64,000 nt of DNA. Source: RGIG4079 sp045576735. GTDB taxonomy: Bacteria; Bacteroidota; Bacteroidia; Bacteroidales; Muribaculaceae. Numbering within the stretch: the first letter of the stretch is position 1; each line of letters starts with the position of its first letter. This document shows, piece by piece, positions 1-7,291 of the stretch. Position numbers and translations under genes: made by a program. The notes beneath the pieces were generated by a model. It worked only from the letters and a program-made list of their open reading frames with translations, ran no database searches and had not been told where the DNA came from. The stretch is from the NCBI GenBank assembly GCA_045576735.1, contig JAZNGZ010000055.1, forward strand, positions 53,287 through 117,286, given 5' to 3'.

Positions 1-1017
1 GGATTTCACCATTATACTATTCATTTCGCCAACAAGTGTCTTAGTATTATTTATTAAATCTAATTTAAGAACAGATGCGCCCTTTCTCAAATCACATTTC
101 GACAAATCAACCCATATAATAGCCGGGCTAAGGGTTGACTCAAAATAGTACACTTTATCCTTTTGATCCGACACTGAGCGCCATTGAGTCGAAGATATTT
201 CAGGTTGGTCGGGCGTAGATATACCCATCGGAACTGAACAATTATTAATTATTCCAAAGACCCCGGCAAGAGCCATTTGATGTGAAAGTTTTTTTGGCAA
301 TGCTTTCACATAAAACGAAGCCCTCACAAACCGATCAGAACTCTTATTTGTCCCCGGAAGCATTTTTAAGCCTCCTATTTCACTCCAATACTCATTTATC
401 GCCAATTGTTTGTCGTAGGTGGGTGCATTTGTCATGACTTGAAATTCCGCTCCTTCATGAATAGAAATTACCCCATTTATATACTCAATTATTGCACTAT
501 TTCCTGATGCATCTGAAATTGCCATATGTAACGTCGTTGCATTCCCTCCCGGCATCGATGGCGCATTAATTTGAAATTTATCCTTTGACAACTCCGCTAC
601 AGCTTCACTTGTAGTCGCAAAATTATCCAAAACATATTGCGCCCATACCGAAGTTGACATATATGGACGAGTATCATTAGGCAACGAATAAACAGTACCT
701 GGCAAATAAAGCAAATTACACACCAATCCCTTTTCATTCATTCCTTCATTTACTCCAACATCATAACCAACCGACACTACACTTCCATACTTAGAGATCC
801 ATTTAATAGTATTACTTTCATCATACCCCTCACGTTCCATTCCTCTAGGCATTACATAAAGGTTTGTACCTATAGGCTCTTTCCAATCAAGTGTACGCCC
901 GGTAACTATTTCATTATTATCACCCACGTACACTACTCGTGTGCATGCTTCTGCATCATCTGATGACAACAACAGCCCCACCGTCATTGCAATAAAAATT
1001 TTAGCCACTAATTTCAT
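1..1017 (-). CDS. Secreted choloylglycine hydrolase-family (bile salt hydrolase / linear amide C-N hydrolase) protein, C-terminus cut by window edge
   Basis: The minus-strand frame is open from an ATG at 1017 to the left edge, giving 339 residues with no stop, so the C-terminus is missing. A signal peptide (about residues 1-24, ending DDAEA) precedes Cys25. In this N-terminal-nucleophile family, removing the leader exposes the catalytic Cys. The other catalytic-type residues can be placed by eye: Arg41 and Asp44 in GRTLDW, Asn94 in MNEKGL, Asn197 in MTNAP and Arg229 in SSDRF, matching Cys2/Arg18/Asp21/Asn82/Asn175/Arg228 of bile salt hydrolases. The family cleaves linear amides such as conjugated bile acids or penicillin V; which substrate applies here cannot be read from sequence. 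Periplasmic or outer-envelope location is inferred from the leader. It lies downstream of the sigma factor gene, separated by a strong hairpin. Confidence 0.85.
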   Translation of the reverse strand, partial: MKLVAKIFIAMTVGLLLSSDDAEACTRVVYVGDNNEIVTGRTLDWKEPIGTNLYVMPRGMEREGYDESNTIKWISKYGSVVSVGYDVGVNEGMNEKGLVCNLLYLPGTVYSLPNDTRPYMSTSVWAQYVLDNFATTSEAVAELSKDKFQINAPSMPGGNATTLHMAISDASGNSAIIEYINGVISIHEGAEFQVMTNAPTYDKQLAINEYWSEIGGLKMLPGTNKSSDRFVRASFYVKALPKKLSHQMALAGVFGIINNCSVPMGISTPDQPEISSTQWRSVSDQKDKVYYFESTLSPAIIWVDLSKCDLRKGASVLKLDLINNTKTLVGEMNSIMVKS

Positions 1018-1076
1018 AATAAATCATTTTTATAGATTAACAAACGTAAAACACGTTAATATCAGAATAAGTTCAA

Positions 1077-1114
1077 ACAAAAAAGGCGGTGAGTCATTTT
1101 ACTGATTCACCGCC
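1077..1114 (-). terminator. Rho-independent terminator after the sigma factor gene
   Basis: A 12-bp stem (1085-1096 with 1103-1114, one G:U pair) has a 6-nt loop. On the minus strand it is followed by a run of T (1077-1084). It lies between the sigma factor and the amidase gene, so the two are probably separate transcripts. Confidence 0.8.
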
Positions 1115-1185
1115 AAATCTCAATCACATCCTTCTATTACACTATAATATCAAGATTTAAAAGATAAGTTCAAACAAAATCACAA

Positions 1186-1689
1186 TTATCTATAATCTTT
1201 CAACATTGATTGTAATTTTTTTCTAGCAAAAAATATTCGACTCTTAACCGTGCCTAATGGCAAATTCATTTCCTCGGCTATTTCATTATATTTATAACCT
1301 GCCACATGCATGGAAAACGGAATTCGATAATCATCGGGAAACGAATTAATAACATCAGTAATCTCCCTTGCTGCATATGCCCCTTCGGGAGTCTCAAACC
1401 CTGAATCTTGCGAAAGATTTAAATGATATAAATCCTCTGTTTGATCAATAATTGTTGATGACCTCACAATTTTACGATAGTTGTTAATAAAGATATTACG
1501 CATAATCGTAAAAACCCACCCTTTAAAATTGACATTGTCAACATACTTGTCTTCGTTGTTTAGAGCTTTTAAGGTTGTGTCTTGAAGCAAATCATAAGCA
1601 TCATCCCTGTTCGATGTCAAGATATAAGCAAAATTCAATAAATTATTTTGCAACGACATCAACTTTGATTGAAATTTTTTTGAACTCAT
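1186..1689 (-). CDS. ECF-type RNA polymerase sigma-70 family factor
   Basis: A 167-residue protein with sigma region 2 at about residues 10-75 (NLLNFAYILTSNRDDAYDL, FKGWVFTIMRN) and a region 4 helix-turn-helix at about 112-165 (YNEIAEEMNLPLGTVKSRIFFARKKL). This is the two-domain plan of extracytoplasmic-function sigma factors, which direct core polymerase to stress or surface-related promoters. An upstream in-frame Met at 1746 is rejected: a Bacteroidetes -7 box (TATATTTGC, 1719-1727) lies between it and the Met at 1689. No anti-sigma gene adjoins it, so the control mechanism is not visible. It is separated from the downstream amidase by a terminator. Confidence 0.9.
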   Translation of the reverse strand: MSSKKFQSKLMSLQNNLLNFAYILTSNRDDAYDLLQDTTLKALNNEDKYVDNVNFKGWVFTIMRNIFINNYRKIVRSSTIIDQTEDLYHLNLSQDSGFETPEGAYAAREITDVINSFPDDYRIPFSMHVAGYKYNEIAEEMNLPLGTVKSRIFFARKKLQSMLKDYR

Positions 1690-1718
1690 ACTTTTTAATT
1701 TTAAATATATTTCCCATT

Positions 1719-1727
1719 GCAAATATA
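1719..1727 (-). promoter_or_regulatory. Bacteroidetes -7 promoter box for the sigma factor gene
   Basis: TATATTTGC on the minus strand matches TAnnTTTG and lies about 30 nt upstream of the chosen ATG at 1689. Confidence 0.6.
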
Positions 1728-1959
1728 CAAAAAATTTTAATTGCAAAATATTTTATGCGTTATTTTTTGTTAAATGACCTTATTTTATTTTTTACAAATT
1801 TGTATTATTCTATTTTTCAATATATTACAAAAATAATAAATTATCACATTATTGTTACACGTGTGTGATTTTAATGTTTCATCACAATTATTAAATAGTA
1901 ATTTTTAACTTAGAATAGATTTTCACACAAATCTTAGCATCTCTACTCCAGTATTTCTA
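1728..1959. other. AT-rich divergent intergenic spacer
   Basis: With the sigma start placed at 1689, about 320 bp (1690-2007) separate the sigma factor from the dCMP deaminase gene. The stretch is very AT-rich and contains the two divergent promoters. Nothing else structured is apparent. Confidence 0.6.
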
Positions 1960-1991
1960 TTGCACAATGAACAAAAAGTTAGTATCTTTGC
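1960..1991 (+). promoter_or_regulatory. Promoter for the dCMP deaminase operon
   Basis: A -33 type TTG at 1960-1962 is followed after about 20 nt by TATCTTTGC at 1983-1991, 16 nt before the ATG. It is the only strong promoter seen for the five-gene operon. Confidence 0.7.
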
Positions 1992-2007
1992 ACATTAATA
2001 TATAAAA

Positions 2008-2445
2008 ATGGAAACTACTGACAAAAACAAACAAGAAATACTTGACAAACGCTATTTAAGAATGGCCTCGATATGGGCTGAAAATTCATATTGCCAACGT
2101 CGCAAAGTAGGTGCAATAATAGTCAAAGATCAAATGATTATTTCGGACGGATACAACGGGACCCCATCGGGCTTCGAAAATATATGCGAAGATGAAACGG
2201 GAACCACTAAGCCTTACGTTCTTCATGCCGAAGCTAATGCTATTACAAAAGTCGCCCGAAGCAACAATAGCAGCGATAATGCTACACTTTATGTTACAGC
2301 TTCTCCATGTGTAGAATGCGCAAAACTCATTATACAAGCCGGAATCAAACGCGTCGTATTCAATGAGCTATATCGCATAACAGATGGTATAGATTTATTA
2401 AAGCGAGCAAATATAGAATGTATCCACATTGACACAATTAAATAA
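2008..2445 (+). CDS. Deoxycytidylate (dCMP) deaminase / ComEB-type cytidine deaminase
   Basis: A 145-residue zinc deaminase. His73 and catalytic Glu75 lie in HAEANAI, and Cys101 and Cys104 in PCVECAKLI complete the zinc site. NGTPSGFENICED and the length fit dCMP deaminase, which converts dCMP to dUMP for thymidylate synthesis in the cytoplasm. It is the first gene of a plus-strand operon with an S41 protease, formyl-THF cyclo-ligase, a hemerythrin-like protein and a LuxR-type regulator. The folate enzyme two genes on is metabolically close, since thymidylate synthesis consumes folate one-carbon units. Confidence 0.93.
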   Translation: METTDKNKQEILDKRYLRMASIWAENSYCQRRKVGAIIVKDQMIISDGYNGTPSGFENICEDETGTTKPYVLHAEANAITKVARSNNSSDNATLYVTASPCVECAKLIIQAGIKRVVFNELYRITDGIDLLKRANIECIHIDTIK

Positions 2446-2473
2446 CCTTTCTCACGGGACCACCACTTTAATT

Positions 2474-4096
2474 ATGCAAAACAAGCCATACTCAAGATTT
2501 TATCTTCCATTAATAATTGCATTATCAATAATTCTCGGCATATGGATAGGACATGGCAAGATTCTAACCAATTCATCAGTAAATACTCCGGGGAAGCTAG
2601 GGGAGGTACTAAAACTTATCGACAAAGAATATCTCGACACGGTAAATTTCGATAGCATAATCGAAAAATCTCTCCCCGATATACTTGCACAACTCGACCC
2701 TCACTCTACATATATTCCAGCAAAAGACCTACAAGCTACAAACGACGAGCTTGAGGGTTCATTCAGTGGAGTAGGTGTATCATTCAACATCATGAATGAC
2801 ACTATCACCATTTTAGAAGTAATTGCAAATGGTCCATGTGAAAAAATGGGCGTTTTAGCCGGCGACCGCATCATATCGGTTGACGGCGAAAAGGTCGCAG
2901 GAATATCTATTACCAACGAAAAGGTAATGTCACTACTAAAAGGACCAAAGGGCACAAAAGTAACTCTAGGAATAAAACGTAGCAGTTCAGCCCAACCACT
3001 CTCCTTTGAGATTACTCGCGGAGAGATTCCCGTTAATTCAGTTATAGCCTCATACATTATTGCCCCACATATAGGATTTATCAAAGTTGACAAATTTGGA
3101 GGGAAAACGTTCGAAGAATTTTCCACTGCACTTAGAGAACTAAAAAACAATGGTGCGACCAAATTCATAATCGACCTTCGAGGAAATGGTGGCGGTTACA
3201 TGAGCGCTGCAACACTCATGGCAAATGAATTCCTACCCAAAAACTGTACAATTGTCAACACTATAACTCGACAATCAGAAAGACCAACCATAAGCGATGG
3301 TCACGGAGTGTTCCAAGACTCAGAAATAGTAGTCTTGATTGACGAATACTCAGCCAGTGCTAGCGAAATCTTTGCAGGTGCCATACAAGACCATGACAGA
3401 GGATTAATCATGGGTCGAAGATCATTTGGCAAAGGCCTTATTCAAAATCAATTTGTGCTTAACGACAAAAGTGCGATTAGACTAACTATAGGCCAATACC
3501 ATACACCCTCGGGGCGTAGCATTCAAAAAGAATATACTGCCGGAGACAAAAAATACCATACTGATATTTATGACCGTTACAATCATGGAGAGCTATATAA
3601 TGCCGATAGCATAAAAATCAATAAGGACTTAGAATATCACACCACAAATGGACGCATCGTATATGGCGGAGGTGGAATTATTCCCGACATTTTTGTCCCA
3701 ACTGACTCTTCAAAAATCACCAAATATTACATAAATGTAACCAATGCCGGATTATTCCAAAAATTCGCATTTGACTATAGTGACAAAAACCGAAGCACTC
3801 TCAATAGATGCAAAACTGCTACTGACGTAATAAAACAACTTCCTTCCGACGATGAGCTACTAATCCAATTTGTTAACTATGCTCAAAGTCAGAAGATTGC
3901 ACCAAAACAAATTGAGTACACCACCTCAAAGGATTTAATTCTCACAGCTATTAAAGCATTAATAGCCCGCGACATCATCGGTTCTCAAGCCTATTATGAG
4001 ATAGCATACAAGAACGACAACGCTGTACAAAAAGCTATTTACCATCTAAATAATGGCGATGCAAAAAATCCTATAACGATTAATTTTAAGAAATGA
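2474..4096 (+). CDS. S41-family C-terminal processing peptidase (CtpA/Prc-like), membrane anchored
   Basis: A 540-residue protein counted from the ATG at 2474. A TTG at 2429 is also in frame but lies inside the deaminase gene. One N-terminal membrane segment (FYLPLIIALSIILGIWIG) is followed by a PDZ domain (about residues 95-180, GVGVSF to GIKR) and the S41 protease core. The catalytic serine/lysine pair sits in SASASEIFAG and about 25 residues later in RSFGKGLIQ, the normal spacing for tail-specific proteases. These enzymes trim or degrade envelope proteins from their C-termini. The gene starts 28 nt after the deaminase stop and overlaps the next gene by 4 nt (ATGA). Confidence 0.92.
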   Translation: MQNKPYSRFYLPLIIALSIILGIWIGHGKILTNSSVNTPGKLGEVLKLIDKEYLDTVNFDSIIEKSLPDILAQLDPHSTYIPAKDLQATNDELEGSFSGVGVSFNIMNDTITILEVIANGPCEKMGVLAGDRIISVDGEKVAGISITNEKVMSLLKGPKGTKVTLGIKRSSSAQPLSFEITRGEIPVNSVIASYIIAPHIGFIKVDKFGGKTFEEFSTALRELKNNGATKFIIDLRGNGGGYMSAATLMANEFLPKNCTIVNTITRQSERPTISDGHGVFQDSEIVVLIDEYSASASEIFAGAIQDHDRGLIMGRRSFGKGLIQNQFVLNDKSAIRLTIGQYHTPSGRSIQKEYTAGDKKYHTDIYDRYNHGELYNADSIKINKDLEYHTTNGRIVYGGGGIIPDIFVPTDSSKITKYYINVTNAGLFQKFAFDYSDKNRSTLNRCKTATDVIKQLPSDDELLIQFVNYAQSQKIAPKQIEYTTSKDLILTAIKALIARDIIGSQAYYEIAYKNDNAVQKAIYHLNNGDAKNPITINFKK

Positions 4097-4656
4097 CCTC
4101 AAAACAAGCACTCCGAAAGCAAATCAAAGAGCTTAAAACAAATATTAGCTCATCTCAATGCGCAGAAGAAGCTTTAATGGTTAAAAATCTAATCGAAGGA
4201 TTGCAATGCTTTATCAATGCTCAGAATATTCTCACTTACTATTCTTTACCTGATGAATTAGACACTAAATGCCAATTGAATGATTGGCATCAGAATAAAA
4301 ATATCTTTCTACCTAAGGTCAACGGCTCAAACCTTGACATTATTCGATACGCTCCTTCACAAATTGAGATTGGTGCATATAATACATTTGAGCCCATTGG
4401 ACCTACTATTGACCCCGCAAAAATAGACTTAGCGATAATCCCAGGTGTTGCCTTTGACAAAAACGGCAACAGAATGGGAAGAGGGAAAGGATACTATGAT
4501 CGTTTTTTGCTCAATTGTAATGCAATAAAAATTGGGATTTGCTTTGATTTTCAATTATTCGATACAATTCCTAACGAACCACATGACATAAAAATGGATG
4601 CAATCATAACCAACAATCATACACTCATTTTCAACTCTCATTCTTCATGGTTATAA
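4093..4656 (+). CDS. 5-formyltetrahydrofolate cyclo-ligase
   Basis: 187 residues, the usual family size. The hallmark MGRGKGYYDRFL (residues 128-139) is the phosphate/substrate-binding loop of 5-formyl-THF cyclo-ligases, preceded by the conserved PGVAFDKNGNR. The enzyme uses ATP to convert 5-formyl-THF to 5,10-methenyl-THF in the cytoplasm, returning the stored folate form to one-carbon metabolism. Its start overlaps the protease stop (ATGA) and its 3' end overlaps the next gene by 10 nt, indicating translational coupling. Confidence 0.93.
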   Translation: MTSKQALRKQIKELKTNISSSQCAEEALMVKNLIEGLQCFINAQNILTYYSLPDELDTKCQLNDWHQNKNIFLPKVNGSNLDIIRYAPSQIEIGAYNTFEPIGPTIDPAKIDLAIIPGVAFDKNGNRMGRGKGYYDRFLLNCNAIKIGICFDFQLFDTIPNEPHDIKMDAIITNNHTLIFNSHSSWL

Positions 4657-5324
4657 TCTCAGAAAAAAAGACATTAAGCGAAATAATTATCGCCCACCCC
4701 GAGACAATTGCTTTAATCAACCGATTTGGGATTACTCTTGGCACTGGCGACAAAACCATTGAGACTATCTGCAACGAAAAAAATCTTGATATAGATTTTT
4801 TTATCGTAATACTTAACACATACCTCAATGAAGAGTTTTTTCCCGAAAAGATATTGAAATCATTCAACGCTCACACCATCATTAACTATATATCTCAAAC
4901 ATATAGTTATTATACACATTATATGTTACCCAATATTGAACGGCACTTCAACCTCTTGATCTCTCATAGTGGCAACAACAATAACCTTGAATTAATGCAC
5001 CGCTTTTTCATAGAGTTGAAAGAAGATATTCTAAGAATCATAGAACACGACTCATCATTATGGTTTCCTGCAATAGAATCAATCAACACAAATAATGTAC
5101 ATAGCGACCTAATCACGCAACCATTAGATAGTACTATTATTGAAGATAAGATCAACGATCTCAAAAATATGTTTGTCATTCATCTAACAGGGCAATATGA
5201 AGTAAACCTATGCCATGCTGTTATTCTATCAATAATTGCCCTTGAAAAAGACATCAAACAGAACAACCGCATTCGCAACCGCATCCTCTATTTGATTTGT
5301 AACAACATCGCAAAACTCAAATGA
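4647..5324 (+). CDS. RIC/ScdA-like hemerythrin-domain protein (iron-sulfur repair or redox/NO-sensing type)
   Basis: 225 residues in two parts. Residues about 9-65 resemble the N-terminal domain of ScdA/RIC iron-sulfur-repair proteins (AHPETIALINRFGITLGTGDKT), but the paired cysteines normally found there are replaced by LGTG. Residues about 85-200 form a helical hemerythrin-like domain with candidate di-iron ligands His91, His100, His118, Glu126, His134 and a later His pair, plus the typical LWFPAIE. It overlaps both neighbours, and the LuxR-type regulator follows by a 4-nt overlap. A regulator/di-iron sensor pair responding to oxygen, NO or peroxide is inferred, not shown. Confidence 0.75.
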   Translation: MVIISEKKTLSEIIIAHPETIALINRFGITLGTGDKTIETICNEKNLDIDFFIVILNTYLNEEFFPEKILKSFNAHTIINYISQTYSYYTHYMLPNIERHFNLLISHSGNNNNLELMHRFFIELKEDILRIIEHDSSLWFPAIESINTNNVHSDLITQPLDSTIIEDKINDLKNMFVIHLTGQYEVNLCHAVILSIIALEKDIKQNNRIRNRILYLICNNIAKLK

Positions 5325-5869
5325 CCATTGAAGCATACATAATAACGCACGACACTGCACAAGCAATAGGTTTACGAGAAATCCTTTTAAATCATTTCAA
5401 CATACATGCTGAAATAAGTTCAGCCATGGAATTGAACAATGCTAACGAATATCCAAATGCAATATTTCTAACCACACCACAATGCTATATTGAAAACCAA
5501 GATTTTTTTATATCTAAACGGAATAAAACTATAATAATACTACAACAAGACTCTGCCGATTTTCTAACAATAAATGTATGCTGCTCCGAAAGTAAAATAA
5601 CTAGTCAGTTCTCATCAATACTATATTCATTAGAAAACTCAAACGACTTCAACGATTCGATATTAAGTCAACGAGAGATAGAAGTGCTACGCCTTATAGC
5701 AATGGGACACATCAATAAAGAAATAGCCGACAAACTATCTATCAGCATTAACACAGTATTAACCCACCGCAAAAACATTTCCACAAAACTAGGCATTAAA
5801 AGCGTATCAGGTCTAGGCATATATGCTGTAATGAATGGCTACATCTCAGAAAAAGACCTTATGCGATAG
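5321..5869 (+). CDS. LuxR/NarL-type helix-turn-helix transcriptional regulator
   Basis: 182 residues. Residues about 114-175 are a clear LuxR/GerE helix-turn-helix (LSQREIEVLRLIAMGHINKEIADKL). The first 110 residues have the size and secondary pattern of a receiver domain but lack an obvious phospho-acceptor Asp, with FLTTP at the expected strand, so it is probably not a conventional phosphorylated response regulator. It is coupled (ATGA overlap) to the hemerythrin-like gene, suggesting that protein supplies the signal. A terminator follows 100 nt downstream. Confidence 0.85.
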   Translation: MTIEAYIITHDTAQAIGLREILLNHFNIHAEISSAMELNNANEYPNAIFLTTPQCYIENQDFFISKRNKTIIILQQDSADFLTINVCCSESKITSQFSSILYSLENSNDFNDSILSQREIEVLRLIAMGHINKEIADKLSISINTVLTHRKNISTKLGIKSVSGLGIYAVMNGYISEKDLMR

Positions 5870-5967
5870 TTTATGAAACCAAGTTTATCTAGATAAGATT
5901 GACATCCAATCAACTTTGCTTTATTTCTAACCAAATAACGATTTAACAATCTCATGCAAATAACAAT

Positions 5968-6009
5968 AAAATCAGCCACTTAGTCAATTCTAAATGGCTG
6001 ATTTTTTTA
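5968..6009 (+). terminator. Bidirectional intrinsic terminator
   Basis: An 11-bp perfect stem (5968-5978 with 5995-6005, AAAATCAGCCA type) is flanked by A on the left and T on the right. It can end both the regulator operon and the convergent minus-strand gyrA/TPR transcript. Confidence 0.75.
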
Positions 6010-6066
6010 TTATCCTACAAAAATCGACAACAAAACAAATTTAATACATCAATATAATATTAAATT

Positions 6067-7266
6067 TTATTTTACTCCTAATATTTGGTCTATATTATAC
6101 TGTATCGACTGTATTTTTTGTCTAGCCTCATAATCTTCTTCATCTGTCAACCCCAATTCGCAAGCCTTATTGAGTTCTGTAGATGCCTCTTTTAAAAGAG
6201 GAAGAATAACATTTTGACTAACTGTTGCATAATCCGCATCAGTAGTACTTTCATATATCGCTGATGCCTTCTCATTCAACAGCATACCCAAAGAATAATA
6301 TGCAAGAGCTAATGATGGGTTTAATTCTTTAGCTTTTTTATACAACTCAGTTGCACCATCAACATTTCCTTCGTTTTTTAATACGTCGCCATGCATAACA
6401 TAATACAATGCATTGTTTGGTTCTTTTGAGATTAAGCCTTGAATAAAACCTTTAGCATCATCATATTTTTTATTATTAACATAACTAGAAATTATAATTC
6501 TAATATAATCAGGATTTTCGGTACCATAACGTTCTACTGCCTTTTGTGCATACCAAAAAGCAACATCATTTTTTTGAGCAATTGTTGCAACTGAGATAGC
6601 ATAATCAAACAAATCTTTCTTGTCATAACCTTTTGCATATGCATCCTCAAAAGCTTCCAATGCTTTATCCAACTCGTTAATTTGCCATGCGGCTAATGCT
6701 TTATTGTATACAATCTGAGACACAATTGTATCGGCAGCATGTTTCAACCCAACACTAGCCATACGTGGATCATCTGGAAGGGTTGTATAAATATCCCATG
6801 CACGATATGCTCCAGCATAATCTTTTGCCTCCCATAACATAATCCCCGCGTAATTAAAATATGGATGATTCTCTGCTATTGACTTTAAAATTTTCTTTGA
6901 TTCTTTGGCTTTTATTTTCCCTTTCTTATCTGTTTCAATCGAATCAAGAGGCAATGCTTTAATCATATAATCGTAACCATCAATCAATGATTGACCAGCC
7001 TCTTTACCATCAACATCTTGACCTATTTGCATTTTTGAAAACAATGCATCATAGTTAGCAAAAGCAGCATTCCCTGCAATCATCCAAGCTTTTACATTAT
7101 TTTTTGTTTCATCATTTTGGGTAATTTGATCTAATTGAGGTTTAATTTCAGAGTAATTAAAATTACCCGATTTAACAGTACGCTCAACATCTTTCATTAA
7201 ATCCATTTGTGCCGACATTGATAATCCGGCAAAAAGGCATAAACCTAAAATACTAAATTTCTTCAT
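6067..7266 (-). CDS. Secreted or periplasmic tetratricopeptide-repeat protein downstream of gyrA
   Basis: 399 residues. The Sec signal peptide (MKKFSILGLCLFAGLSMSAQ) is followed by helical TPR-type repeats over most of the length, clearest at about residues 150-340 (AYRAWDIY, KALEAFEDAYAKGY, ALYYVMHGDVLKNEG, ALAYYSLGMLL). TPRs mediate protein contacts; no enzymatic motif is seen and the partner is unknown. It starts 25 nt after the gyrA stop on the same strand with no promoter between, so it is probably co-transcribed with gyrA. Confidence 0.85.
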   Translation of the reverse strand: MKKFSILGLCLFAGLSMSAQMDLMKDVERTVKSGNFNYSEIKPQLDQITQNDETKNNVKAWMIAGNAAFANYDALFSKMQIGQDVDGKEAGQSLIDGYDYMIKALPLDSIETDKKGKIKAKESKKILKSIAENHPYFNYAGIMLWEAKDYAGAYRAWDIYTTLPDDPRMASVGLKHAADTIVSQIVYNKALAAWQINELDKALEAFEDAYAKGYDKKDLFDYAISVATIAQKNDVAFWYAQKAVERYGTENPDYIRIIISSYVNNKKYDDAKGFIQGLISKEPNNALYYVMHGDVLKNEGNVDGATELYKKAKELNPSLALAYYSLGMLLNEKASAIYESTTDADYATVSQNVILPLLKEASTELNKACELGLTDEEDYEARQKIQSIQYNIDQILGVK

Positions 7267-7291
7267 AATTTTAATTATTTAAGTAGTTAAT

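Noticed and set aside
1575..1868. 97-residue plus-strand frame opposite the sigma factor
   Set aside because: Covers the divergent promoter and is low-complexity AT-rich; no family resemblance.
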